NCBI GenBank assembly: GCA_013112715.1
Contig: JABFGB010000003.1
Coordinates: forward strand, 1 to 64,000
From: Chloroflexota bacterium
GTDB taxonomy: Bacteria; Chloroflexota; Anaerolineae; Aggregatilineales; J027
Direction of reading: 5' to 3'
DNA length: 64,000 bases
Under the pieces are notes generated by a model. The model was not told where the DNA came from. It saw nothing but the letters and a program-made list of their open reading frames with translations, and did not search any database. A program made the translations under genes and the position numbers. Below, in pieces: positions 20,432 to 29,670 of the stretch (positions within the stretch are counted from its first letter, which is position 1; each line of letters begins with the position of its first letter).

Positions 20432-21226
20432 ATGCCCGTCGGTGAGATTTGGACAAATGGCGCGATCCACAGCACGAGCACGTTTGAGAGTTTCATCGAT
20501 ACCATTGCCGACCAAAAGATCCCCTATCATGAAGCCGAGGTCGGTACAACGATTCGGGTAGGCGATCTTGAACTCAAGACGCTCTATAGTAATCCCAATG
20601 CCGCCGACCTGAATGATACCTCGCTGGTGCTGCACGTGACCGATGGCACGATCTCATTTTTATTCACCGGGGATGCGGAATATGCCGCCGAGATGGAAAT
20701 GCTCCAAACCGTTGCCGACCAACTGCCTGCCCAAATCCTCAAGGTGGGGCATCATGGGTCGTATACCTCATCGTCACCTGCCTTTTTAACGGCGGTACAA
20801 CCTGAGGTGGCGATCTATTCGGCAGGCCGCAACAACGACTATGGGCATCCCCATCAAGAAACCATCACCCACTTGCTGAATGCCGGAGTCACGATTTATG
20901 GGACGGATGTGCATGGCACGGTGATGGTGGAGACCGACGGCAGCCGTTATCTGGTGTATCCTTCCATCAACACCCCAGCGATGGCAGGTGGTAATCCCCA
21001 ACCCGCCGTAACGATTCCAGCGACAGTATTACCACAGCCACCGGTCGTCGGCCTTCCGTCAGCAACCCTCCGCTATTATGATCCCAATGGGCCGGATCGA
21101 GACTGTGGGAACTTCGCCACCCACGCCGAGGCGCAGGCATTTTTCGTGGCGGCGGGTGGGCCAGCGCGTGACCCGCATCGCTTGGATGGGGACAATGACG
21201 GTATCGCTTGCGAGAGTTTGCCCTAA
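20432..21226 (+). CDS. ComEC-like metallo-beta-lactamase, truncated, with C-terminal excalibur domain
   Basis: The 264 residues correspond to the second half of a ComEC/Rec2-type metallo-beta-lactamase domain (LNDTSLVLHV, FLFTGDAE, LKVGHHGS, YGHPHQE), followed by a Pro-rich linker and an excalibur calcium-binding motif (DRDCGNFATHAEAQAFF, then DGDNDGIACESLP). The N-terminal HxHxDH metal-binding strand is missing. Just upstream in frame only IVLHP remains before a TGA stop at 20414, which looks like a residue of the normal VLTHP motif joined by deletion to the later part. It is probably an inactive remnant, or a protein that keeps only the C-terminal functions. DUF3006 follows. Confidence 0.72.
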   Translation: MPVGEIWTNGAIHSTSTFESFIDTIADQKIPYHEAEVGTTIRVGDLELKTLYSNPNAADLNDTSLVLHVTDGTISFLFTGDAEYAAEMEMLQTVADQLPAQILKVGHHGSYTSSSPAFLTAVQPEVAIYSAGRNNDYGHPHQETITHLLNAGVTIYGTDVHGTVMVETDGSRYLVYPSINTPAMAGGNPQPAVTIPATVLPQPPVVGLPSATLRYYDPNGPDRDCGNFATHAEAQAFFVAAGGPARDPHRLDGDNDGIACESLP

Positions 21227-21239
21227 GGAGTGGAAAATC

Positions 21240-21479
21240 ATGAAAGCCATTGGGGATCGTTTTGAAGGGGAGTGGGTTGTGCTGTTCATCGAGGGGCAGC
21301 CTGTTAATGTACGCCCTGAGTTATTGCCGGATGGGGTGGGGGAAGGACACCACCTTGAGGTGACCATAGAAAATGGTGAGATCGTCAACGTGGTCGCGGA
21401 TGATGCCGAAACCCAAGCGGCATGGCGACGCATTCGGGAAAAGATGGCGCGGCTTCGACGGGGTGATCATCTAAAATAA
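21240..21479 (+). CDS. DUF3006 domain protein
   Basis: This 79-residue protein (MKAIGDRFEGEWVVLF, then VNVRPELLPDGVGEGHHLEV) matches the small beta-barrel-like DUF3006 family, which is often encoded directly after ComEC-type metallo-beta-lactamase genes. A GGAG lies about ten bases before the ATG and only 13 bases separate it from the hydrolase stop codon, so the two were an operon. Function is unknown. Confidence 0.82.
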   Translation: MKAIGDRFEGEWVVLFIEGQPVNVRPELLPDGVGEGHHLEVTIENGEIVNVVADDAETQAAWRRIREKMARLRRGDHLK

Positions 21480-21514
21480 ATTAACAGAATGCGAGTGACA
21501 CATAGCTATGTCCG

Positions 21515-24337
21515 TCAAATAGGGGCAGCCACCACCACCCGAACCCCACAGCCGCTGTCACCGAAGTCCGGGTGGCCGTAGCTGCTGACGGCGCAGGCGG
21601 CAACGCCCTGAGGGTGGCGGAACGACCCACCCCGCATCACGCGATACTTACCAGTATCATCTACTTTTGTAAACTCGGAAGGCTCGTGTTTGTTTAGACA
21701 CCATTCCCACAAGTTGCCACTCATATCCAGTGCCCCGCAAATCGCGGCCCGCTTCAGTCGTATTGGCACGCGGGTATTGATCCCATGGCCCCCAAGGATG
21801 CTCATAGGCTTTTTCACCATTTTGAGCGGCCCACTGCCACTCCCATTGGGTCGGTAGGCGGATCACCGCAGACTTACCAATCACCCATGTGCCGTTGTCG
21901 GTTGGATGGGGTAATTCCAGACCATTCATTTGGGCCGTCAGCCAGCGGGTAAAGGCAACGCTCTGATACCATGACACCGTATCGCGTGGCGCATTGGCAT
22001 TACCGTTGGTCACATTGCCAATGGCTTGGGGTTGATACTTTTTTGGAAAATCTTGCCACCACAGAGGGTCATCGTATACCCCGCTGTCCACAAAGGCTTG
22101 GAACTGCACGTAGGTCGTCAGATATTGGGCAATGTAGAAGGGTTTGACCTCAAATGCACCGAACTCGAACTCATATTTCCTATTGCTCCCGTTGACAGGC
22201 AGCCATTCAAAATTGGGTAACCCATTAGGTAATAATCCAATCCCTCGGCGCGTGTCGCCAATATCCGCCAACCGCACCCCGATGGCAAGTCGTCGCTGAT
22301 GGGTCGTGTTGATATCACCTAATTCCCGATACAGGCGTTCCTGTTCGGGTTCGGTAAATTTCAACACCAGCGGGTCGTCGATCTTGACCGCTAGTCGCCC
22401 ACAAGCCTCAGTAAATTGCTTGAGCGTTTCGGCGTTGGGGCGCAGGAAATCAGGCCGTCCGCGTTCATCCCAATACCGCGCATCGCGTTTCGTGCGGCTG
22501 ATGGTGCGGTGGTCGTCTTGGGTGGCCTCGATCCAATTTGCCAAGCGTTCCCATTGGCGCAAAATGGCCTCATGGGCGACTTCAATGGTGGCGGTGCGGG
22601 TGGTTTCATCGGAATCCGTCGTGAGCAACCGGGCTTGGGTGAAGGCCTGTATCAGCTTTAGCACGTCGTCGCCAGCGTCATCAGGGCGGAACTCGGCGCG
22701 GCTGCGGGTGGTGATGCCCCGGTCATCCACTTCAACCAGTGCCTGAAAGACCTGCAATAACACACTTTCATCTACCCCCAAGGCGAGAAATTGGCTCTCG
22801 GCCCGGCTGCCAATCGCGCCCTGCACCCCGCCGAGTTTTTCATATTCGGCATGGGACAGGTGGTGGTCGTCGTCCAGTTTGTATAACTCATCCAGCGCAT
22901 AGGCCATTAATGCCAGATTACCGGGTTCATCACCCGTATCATCCAGAATGCGATCCACGAGTTGCGGCTCAAGGGTGAGTTCGGCGCGTTCGGCGGGGGG
23001 CGTTCAATCATCTCGCGCAGGGCATCGCGTTTGGGGGCAGGCAGATTCAGGGAGGTATTGAGCAGATTGGCTAGTTCAGGGATTTCGATGGCTTTGGGGT
23101 AGAAGTCGTGACGCATGGTGACGACGGCCCGTACGCGCTGGCTCGGGGCGATGGCGGTCAGTAACTTGGCGAAGGGTAGACGCAAATCGTCGTGGGTGAG
23201 CGTCAGCAGTTCTTCAAATTGGTCAACAAACAGCAGCACCTCGGCCCATTCCGGTGACCCCTCAAGCACGGCATGGCAGACGTCGAGTAATGTTTCGGGT
23301 GCTTCCTTCATATCCGCGAGGAAGTTCTCTTTGATCCGGCGGGCTTCCAGCGGGTTGGGTTTGAGCGATGGGAAGCTGCCAATCAGGGCATCATACAAGC
23401 CCACAAACGGGTTGATATCTGGTTTCAGACGCAGGATATGCCACCCTTTGCTGCCTGTGGTGGCATCAGCGATGGCATTGTCGCGCAGGCGAGGAATGAG
23501 GCCTGCACCGACCAGCGAGGACTTGCCGCTACCGGATGCGCCGACCACCGCCACAAACCGATGTTGTTTGACTAGTTGGATGAGGGCATCGGTTTCGCGG
23601 CCCCGCCCAAAGAAGATTGGGGCATCGGCTTCGGTAAAGGCGCGTAAGCCGGGGAAGGGTGATTTGCTTTTATCCCACGCGATGGTTTCCGCCACCCGAA
23701 TGTTGGGTGTTTGGGGCAGGTCGGCGGGGGTGATGGGTTGGAGTACTGGGCCAATGCCGTTGAGAATATCCAGCAGGATAGCTTCAAGATCGAGAGCAAA
23801 GCGTTTTTCGAAGCTGCTAGGGCTGTCATATTCAACCACACTGCGGAGGATTTGCCCGTTTTTGTAAAACAGGTCGCCGTTGAGAAATGCCTGCAACCGT
23901 TTGTACTGAGCGAGGTTTTCCTCAAATTTCGGATCACTGACCCTCCCCAATTCAGGGTCTTGATTGCGGCGATAGATGTACGTCCGCGATGGCGAGTTGA
24001 GGGCATTCAGCAATTCCCAATGGGTGCCGCTTTGGTAGGTCGTCCCATCTTTATCTGTAAAGGGCGTGCCCAAGCGTGACCAGAAAATGGTGATGGTGAT
24101 GTCACATTGGCTCGGTTGTGGCAGCCCATTGTTGATAGCGGCCTGCGGTGATAGGGAGGCCTCCATTGGAGTGCTGCTATCCAAGTCATCCCATGCAATA
24201 GCCGCCAATTTAAGTTTGTCGCGGAAGGCATGGCGATTGGGCAGTTCTTGAATGACCTGTTGGGCAAGACGGCGTTCTTCAGCAACATCGCCGGGGGAGG
24301 AGAGAAAGATGCGAATCAAGGGTATGTTGAGTGGCAT
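21515..24337 (-). pseudogene. DUF4062 + nSTAND NTPase + FGE-sulfatase gene, broken by two frameshifts
   Basis: Three overlapping minus-strand frames make up one ancestral protein of about 930 residues. The first (24337-~22990) has DUF4062 (IRIFLSSPGDVAEERRLAQ), then a STAND NTPase with GASGSGKSS near residue 270 and LLFVDQFEELL near 370. The second (~22990-~21740) holds the STAND C-terminal region and the start of an FGE-sulfatase domain (TQWEWQWAAQNG). The third has the FGE end (GALDMSGNLWEW, then YRVMRGGSF). The first break is at a run of six G on the plus strand (22995-23000): one more base restores a continuous frame. The second, near 21750, is a frame change with about a dozen expected residues missing. 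nSTAND proteins are ATPase switches in bacterial conflict systems; this copy is unlikely to be functional. Confidence 0.8.
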
Positions 24338-24618
24338 GGAGTATCCATATCCAGTATGTGCAGCAAATGGAATCCCCTATAATATTATCCACCCCTACAA
24401 GGAATGCAAAAATCCAAGTATTTTGGCTGTTCCATGCCAGTACCTAATCATTTGTTGCGAGTTTTGTTTAGACACCTGAGCATTTCTTGGAGAGAACTAA
24501 ATCAGAACATGTCACCAGACGAGCTTGTGCAAATTGATGTTTGAAACTCTCTTTCTGTGTTAAAGCGCCTATCTTGCTATAATCAAAATCAAATCAGCTA
24601 ATCGCTATCGGAAACTTC
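24338..24618 (+). promoter_or_regulatory. Divergent regulatory region with an extended -10 promoter for the TIR operon
   Basis: This 281-base gap lies between the divergent STAND and TIR genes. A clear extended -10 (TGCTATAAT) is seen at 24575-24583, 36 bases before the TIR start codon. No good -35 is visible, as is usual for extended -10 promoters. On the other strand an AT-rich patch near 24380-24390 may serve the STAND gene. No other gene was found. Confidence 0.55.
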
Positions 24619-25107
24619 ATGGCACAGATATTTATAAGCTACTCACGCCACGATCAAGACATCGTGTATGCCGTCGCTGACGCATTACGTGCAAAGGGTT
24701 ATGATGTATGGACGGATGTTACGGGAATCCGAGGGGGCGCTACGTGGCTCTTTGAAATCCAAAAAGCTATCGTTCAAAGCCAAACGGTCTTGGTTGTCTG
24801 GTCAAAGGCTGCACATGAGTCGCAATGGGTTGAGCGCGAAGTCATTTATGCTCTCGACCACCAAAAAACGATCATTCCCATTTTAATAGATGACGCGAAG
24901 TTAAACCTTGCCCTGATTAACTTGCAGCCCATTCGCGGTCAAGGGTCAATGGATGATATTTTGGCACAGCTAGTTGACATACTGCCGTCTAGTCTACCTG
25001 TTTCATTGCCTTCGCTGGAACATCCGTTACCATTACCAACTCAGGCCAAAGGGAAAAGCCTTGTCGCCTTGCGCCAGCATCTTATTACACAAATTGATGG
25101 AGAATAA
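24619..25107 (+). CDS. TIR-domain protein
   Basis: The 162-residue protein is a nearly pure TIR domain: MAQIFISYSRHDQD (box 1), GYDVWTD, GGATWLFEI, then SQWVEREV with the catalytic-type Glu74, followed by PILID and a short tail. Bacterial TIR domains with this SxWxxxE pattern are commonly NAD+-cleaving enzymes in immunity. It has no sensor of its own. It is the first gene of an operon with two receiver proteins and a giant signalling fusion, suggesting that its activity is set by a phosphorelay (inference). Confidence 0.9.
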   Translation: MAQIFISYSRHDQDIVYAVADALRAKGYDVWTDVTGIRGGATWLFEIQKAIVQSQTVLVVWSKAAHESQWVEREVIYALDHQKTIIPILIDDAKLNLALINLQPIRGQGSMDDILAQLVDILPSSLPVSLPSLEHPLPLPTQAKGKSLVALRQHLITQIDGE

Positions 25108-25111
25108 CTAC

Positions 25112-25528
25112 ATGCCAACATGGATGGTTATTGAAGATGAACCCGATATGTACGAAGTGCTTCTAGCGATGTTCGAGATGTGGGGCATTGAAGGGGTTGC
25201 TTTTGTAGATGGTGAGGAGGCCATTGCGTGGATTGAAGCTGTAGATGCTGGGCACATTCATGGGGAGCTGCCAGATCTGGTCCTTTCGGACATTCGTTTA
25301 CCGGGCCTGAGCGGTCCGGAGGTGATAAAGCGGCTTCATACGTCTCCCCGTCTCAAAGGCATTGCTAAAATCATGATAACGGCATATCGTTTATCCCCGT
25401 GGGAAGAAGAACCCATAAAGGCAATTTGCGATAAGCTAATGTACAAACCATTGCCCAAATTCGAGGAACTTAGGCGCATTCTTGAGGAAATATTGGCGGA
25501 ACACCAGTGGCGCAAAGAGGAAGACTAG
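25112..25528 (+). CDS. Stand-alone response-regulator receiver protein
   Basis: The 138-residue protein is a CheY-like receiver without output domain. The acidic pocket is IEDEPD (Glu8, Asp9), the phospho-acceptor Asp60 is in VLSDIRLPG, the switch Thr90 is in MITAY, and Lys112 is in YKPLP. It starts four bases after the TIR stop codon and ends two bases before the next gene. It is probably a phosphoryl shuttle between the large kinase and the TIR protein or the second receiver protein. Confidence 0.9.
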   Translation: MPTWMVIEDEPDMYEVLLAMFEMWGIEGVAFVDGEEAIAWIEAVDAGHIHGELPDLVLSDIRLPGLSGPEVIKRLHTSPRLKGIAKIMITAYRLSPWEEEPIKAICDKLMYKPLPKFEELRRILEEILAEHQWRKEED

Positions 25529-25530
25529 CG

Positions 25531-26373
25531 ATGGCAAATTGGCTTATTGCAGAAGGTAATCCTGTTTCGAGATTAGAACTTGAGGCTATCTGCAAGGAAC
25601 TCGGTCATACGCCTATAATCATTAGTGATGGAGATGCTCTAGACAGTTATATTCTTAATGAACTAAAACCTTTTGATAATGAGAATCCGTTCGAAACGGA
25701 TATGCCAACAATTGCTTTTCTAAGTACCAATCTTCCCCCCAATCACAACGCAACAGTATCGTGCGATTTAATGCGGCACAGACTTCATTTACGGCATATA
25801 CCAATCGTACTCTTACAACATGAGCCAATTCCGTCTATTGGCGATTTTGATTACGTTTTGGAATCCCCTTTCAGTAGGGAACAGAATTTTCGATCTCTAC
25901 TAGAAGAGATTATGACTCGGCGTCAGGCTCGTAACGCCGAGTTACTATGGCTGAAACGTTTTTTGTTGGTTGAAGACGAGATGGATATTCGGAATGTAGT
26001 TCAGGTTATTTTTCGTAATTGGGGTTACGATGCGGCAGTATTCTCCAATGGAATTACTGCCTGTGCATATCTAGAGAATGTTGATTCTGGTTATGTAAGC
26101 GACCAAGAGCTTCCTTCATTTGCTCTAATGGATATCCGAATGCCGGGCCCGAATGGCAATGAAATTGCCTACAAAATTCGACAAAGCAAGAAACTCAAAA
26201 ATATCCCGATAATCCTTATGACAGCATTCCAGTTAGACGATTTTCATCAAAGTGAAATGCGGAGTCGTGACGGCGTTGATCATATCGTCTTCAAACCCCT
26301 TCCGGATTGGGTGAACTTTTATCGAAAAATCGAAGCGACCATAGCCGAACGTCAATGGTTAAACGAACGATAA
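25531..26373 (+). CDS. Tandem receiver protein, first domain degenerate
   Basis: The 280-residue protein has two receiver domains. The first (1-130) keeps the fold but lacks the phospho-Asp: the strand reads IAFLSTNLPP where D would be expected. The second (143-280) is complete, with VEDE (148-150), Asp201 in LMDIRMPG, LMTAF and FKPLP. The ATG at 25531 follows GAGGAA at the right distance; an upstream GTG (25507) is less likely. The degenerate first domain may bind a partner in a phosphorylation-independent way. Third gene of the TIR operon. Confidence 0.87.
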   Translation: MANWLIAEGNPVSRLELEAICKELGHTPIIISDGDALDSYILNELKPFDNENPFETDMPTIAFLSTNLPPNHNATVSCDLMRHRLHLRHIPIVLLQHEPIPSIGDFDYVLESPFSREQNFRSLLEEIMTRRQARNAELLWLKRFLLVEDEMDIRNVVQVIFRNWGYDAAVFSNGITACAYLENVDSGYVSDQELPSFALMDIRMPGPNGNEIAYKIRQSKKLKNIPIILMTAFQLDDFHQSEMRSRDGVDHIVFKPLPDWVNFYRKIEATIAERQWLNER

Positions 26374-26446
26374 ATAGTCACATCCGACTGATTTCTCTCA
26401 ATGGACAGTCATCCATCGCTGGAAAATAAAACTCTGGAGTCGGTCT

Positions 26447-29400
26447 ATGAATCTTGAGTCTCAAAAACGTATCTTAGAAAAAACAGGGTGGAATCGAGGC
26501 AAGTCTTTAGCCAATATTCCCCCGATTGTATTAAACAAGGCGCTAAAGGAAATAACAGCAGATTATTACGTACGCCATGCAGCTCTATCTTTTATCGTGC
26601 GCATTCGCAAGGAGGCCCCATTCCTTGCCGCCATGATGCATGAGGTAACGTTGATGAACAGCGGGGCGATTCATGATTTACGTAATGCCCTTGCCGCCAT
26701 GCTGACACTGACCAATACACTCCAAGAATCTAGCGGAAATGATCTGAGCACCCCTATCGCTGCGATTGAATACGCCACCTTTCTATTTGAGACGATGGCT
26801 GAATTGCGCCTCAAGGATGGCTGGAATTCGTTTTTATACCCTGTGTGGGGCGAAGGCGATGGTCACATCTTTGCCATGATCGAAAAAGCCCTTTATTTGG
26901 GTCAATTCGGTTCTCCCAAGAATAGTTTTTCGATAGAGCCTTTCGACCAGCAGACTCGTAATCACATGCGAGATTATGGTGTTATAGCAGATAAACGTCA
27001 GCTGATTCACGCTATCGCCGCTCTCCTGTGGTCGAGTACTCAGATTGGTACAGGGTCGCCTGTCGCGGTTCAATGCATTCATGAGAGCACAAGCCTGCAG
27101 GTAATCATTCAATCGCCGGATTGGTCGTCGCGTGCTCTCAAACGGCTCTTCTATCTTAAGCAAGCTGAAGAAGGGGTTCCAGCGAATCTGTTTTTGCTGG
27201 TGGCTCAGCGCATGATCAATCGACATGGCGGTTCAATACATGTGGACGAGAATGCTTTAGTGGTTGATTTGCCCTATTTTGAACCGGATCAAGTGGAATC
27301 CATTGTAGAAGAATTGATTGCCCAAAATGCCATTTTACAAACCGAGCAAGAGACTTTAGAACCCATTCAGACAGGCGTCTCCGTGACACCCCTCATTAGT
27401 CTACTGCTGTTGGAGTTAACACGGGCCTTAGAACAGATTGAAAGACTCGTAAGGAGTGATGACCTAGAGCGCGTATGGATTAAAACACGCTACTCACAAC
27501 TGATTGCTCGTAACATGCTGATGGCGAGTGCAGGTATTCAACCCCAAAAAGGGGCTTTTGCACTTGCTCCACTGGTCGACGATCTCACGAATGTCCTATC
27601 GGACTTTTTGGAAGAGTGTGAGGTTAGGGTTAATGTACCCCTGCACTTGCCAGAACTTTATGGTGACAAGACAGCAGTGATGCAGATTTTGGTCAATCTT
27701 GTGACCAATGCAGTCGAGGCGATGGACGGTGAGGGTCACCTTAGCATTGCTGCGGAATCGCATCCAGAAGGTGTTGTCATACAAGTTGCGGACACAGGCC
27801 GTGGGATTCCATCAGCCGATTTGGATCGTGTCTTTGACTTGTTCCATACGACCAAACAGGGCCAAGAGCGAGGAGTTGGCTTGCATGTGGTCAAGAGTTT
27901 GGTGAAACAATTAAATGGGCAGGTGCAAGTTGAATCGCAAGTGGGGCGGGGGACTGTTTTTACAATCGTGCTGCCGTCGGTCCCGCAGTCCGCGATTGAA
28001 AAACCAAATGTATTGATTGTCGAGGATGAGGTGATCTTCTTAGAAGAATATGAGCGCCATTTAGCAGAAGATCAGCATCTCTACACGCTTCATACAGCAA
28101 AGTCAGTGAAAACGGCGCGGGAAAAATATGAACAACAGCGATTCGATTTGGTGATCGCAGATCTCAAGCTCCGCACACGGGAACGTGGAGGACTCGAAAT
28201 CTTGGAAGAGGTCAAGCGATTGTATCCCGACACGCAAGTTTTTATCTTAACGGGACAAGGTGAGACCGAAGATGCCCGCGAGGCTGAACGCTTAGGGGTA
28301 GAGCGTTATTTGACCAAGCCGTTAGAAGTCTCTTTACTACGGCAAATAATACAGTCCGCATTACGAACCCAAGTCGATCCGGAAGTTCCTTATTTAGAGA
28401 GTTTGCCGCGTTCACCACTCCCTACACCGATTGTAATGCGCTACAACTGCCAAATGATGGTCGAACTGGTCAATCAGGCTGCTATTGTCGCGCAAGAGGC
28501 GCACCATATTTTGATACTCGGCGAAACGGGAACAGGCAAGGGCCTGCTGGCCGAAGGCATCCATACCGCCAGTGGTCGCGCCACATTGGAGCTCATCAAC
28601 TGCGCGAGCCTTTCGGAAATCACGCTAGAGAATATTCTGTTTGGTGTCGAGACTGAAAGAACCGGATTACTGGATCGCTTGGCAGGGGGGACTCTTGCGC
28701 TAGATCGAATTAGTGGCCTCAGCATCCGTTTACAGCAGCGGCTTCTTGAAACCTTGACCTCGCAGAATGAACACCAAGTTGATAGTCATGGCGTTCGAAT
28801 CATTGCGATGGATCAGCATGATTTGGAGGTCGCGGTACGTCAAGGGCTATTTTTGTCGTCCCTCTATCAGCTGCTGCAACAGGCAGTTCTCTATGTTCCC
28901 CCTCTACGAGAACGAGTGGATACTAAATATAAGGATGTTTTGATCCTCGCTGATCATTTTCTTGAAAAGTATACGAGGCCCGAAGATTCCCGCCCTCGGC
29001 TCTCTCCTCAAGTCGAAAACATCTTTACGATCTATCCGTTTCCCGGTAATGTTGCCGAATTAGAGCAGGTTATCCGATTGGCTTTGGCGAATTTGGATGA
29101 AGATATTATCAAGGTAGCGCATTTGCCGCCTAGACTCCGGCGGTATGGTACTCGTGCCACCTTAGGAGTTGGTGAATCTGAAAATCCCGTTTTATGTCCG
29201 CATAAGCCTGTATTGTGTAACCAAACAGACGTAATCACCAATGCTTTTCATCAGGGAATCGGACTCTATCTCCATTTAGCCGAGCGTATTGGCCCCAAGA
29301 CGGCGTTCACAATTGAAGAAAAAATTAAACGTCTAGGGCTAAATCCTTTTCCGCCCGAAATGATCCCAGACGCCTTAACCCCAATCTGTAGTATTTGTGT

Positions 29401-29620
29401 GCCAATTCAGTCGAGCCGTTATGCGATTTTGGACATCAGCGAACCATCTCCGCAGCATTTCTATGAGATTGGCTTGCTACATGCACTTGGAATCCCAACC
29501 ATGCTCATTTGTCATACTACTTCCCCGAAGGTCTTTGAAAGTGATACGACGACATACCGAGATGATGCTGACTTGCCTGACTTGATTCATTCATGGCTTG
29601 TTCAACAGGTTGAACTATAA
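26447..29620 (+). CDS. Giant hybrid protein: kinase, receiver, AAA+ and deoxyribosyltransferase-like domains
   Basis: The 1057 residues read in order as follows. A HisKA-like helix pair carries the candidate phospho-His76 in GAIHDLRNAL. A degenerate ATPase-like stretch (~140-275) follows. A second helical region leads to a good HATPase domain (~370-510), with N-box LVNLVTNAVEAM, DTGRG at 449-453 and GVGL at 476-479. The receiver (521-635) has Asp572, Thr602 and Lys624. An AAA+ domain (~660-895) has GETGTGKG (692-699), Asp753 and the PGNVAELEQVI segment. It lacks the GAFTGA loop and any Fis-type DNA-binding helix, so it is not a sigma-54 activator. The C-terminus (~905-1057) has CSICVPIQ, ILDISEP and FYEIGLLHALG, resembling nucleoside 2-deoxyribosyltransferase/TIR-like effectors. 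CTGGAG precedes the ATG. Last gene of the TIR operon. Confidence 0.82.
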   Translation: MNLESQKRILEKTGWNRGKSLANIPPIVLNKALKEITADYYVRHAALSFIVRIRKEAPFLAAMMHEVTLMNSGAIHDLRNALAAMLTLTNTLQESSGNDLSTPIAAIEYATFLFETMAELRLKDGWNSFLYPVWGEGDGHIFAMIEKALYLGQFGSPKNSFSIEPFDQQTRNHMRDYGVIADKRQLIHAIAALLWSSTQIGTGSPVAVQCIHESTSLQVIIQSPDWSSRALKRLFYLKQAEEGVPANLFLLVAQRMINRHGGSIHVDENALVVDLPYFEPDQVESIVEELIAQNAILQTEQETLEPIQTGVSVTPLISLLLLELTRALEQIERLVRSDDLERVWIKTRYSQLIARNMLMASAGIQPQKGAFALAPLVDDLTNVLSDFLEECEVRVNVPLHLPELYGDKTAVMQILVNLVTNAVEAMDGEGHLSIAAESHPEGVVIQVADTGRGIPSADLDRVFDLFHTTKQGQERGVGLHVVKSLVKQLNGQVQVESQVGRGTVFTIVLPSVPQSAIEKPNVLIVEDEVIFLEEYERHLAEDQHLYTLHTAKSVKTAREKYEQQRFDLVIADLKLRTRERGGLEILEEVKRLYPDTQVFILTGQGETEDAREAERLGVERYLTKPLEVSLLRQIIQSALRTQVDPEVPYLESLPRSPLPTPIVMRYNCQMMVELVNQAAIVAQEAHHILILGETGTGKGLLAEGIHTASGRATLELINCASLSEITLENILFGVETERTGLLDRLAGGTLALDRISGLSIRLQQRLLETLTSQNEHQVDSHGVRIIAMDQHDLEVAVRQGLFLSSLYQLLQQAVLYVPPLRERVDTKYKDVLILADHFLEKYTRPEDSRPRLSPQVENIFTIYPFPGNVAELEQVIRLALANLDEDIIKVAHLPPRLRRYGTRATLGVGESENPVLCPHKPVLCNQTDVITNAFHQGIGLYLHLAERIGPKTAFTIEEKIKRLGLNPFPPEMIPDALTPICSICVPIQSSRYAILDISEPSPQHFYEIGLLHALGIPTMLICHTTSPKVFESDTTTYRDDADLPDLIHSWLVQQVEL

Positions 29621-29670
29621 ATTCAGTATAAGGCTATAACTGCGCCCGAAGGAGATGACAAAACCATCCA

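Noticed and set aside
20432-21226. An active ComEC-type hydrolase
   Set aside because: The HxHxDH metal-binding strand is missing and there is a stop just upstream of the remaining frame.
28500-29200. A sigma-54 activator domain in the large signalling protein
   Set aside because: The GAFTGA loop and the DNA-binding Fis domain are missing, although the AAA+ Walker motifs are present.
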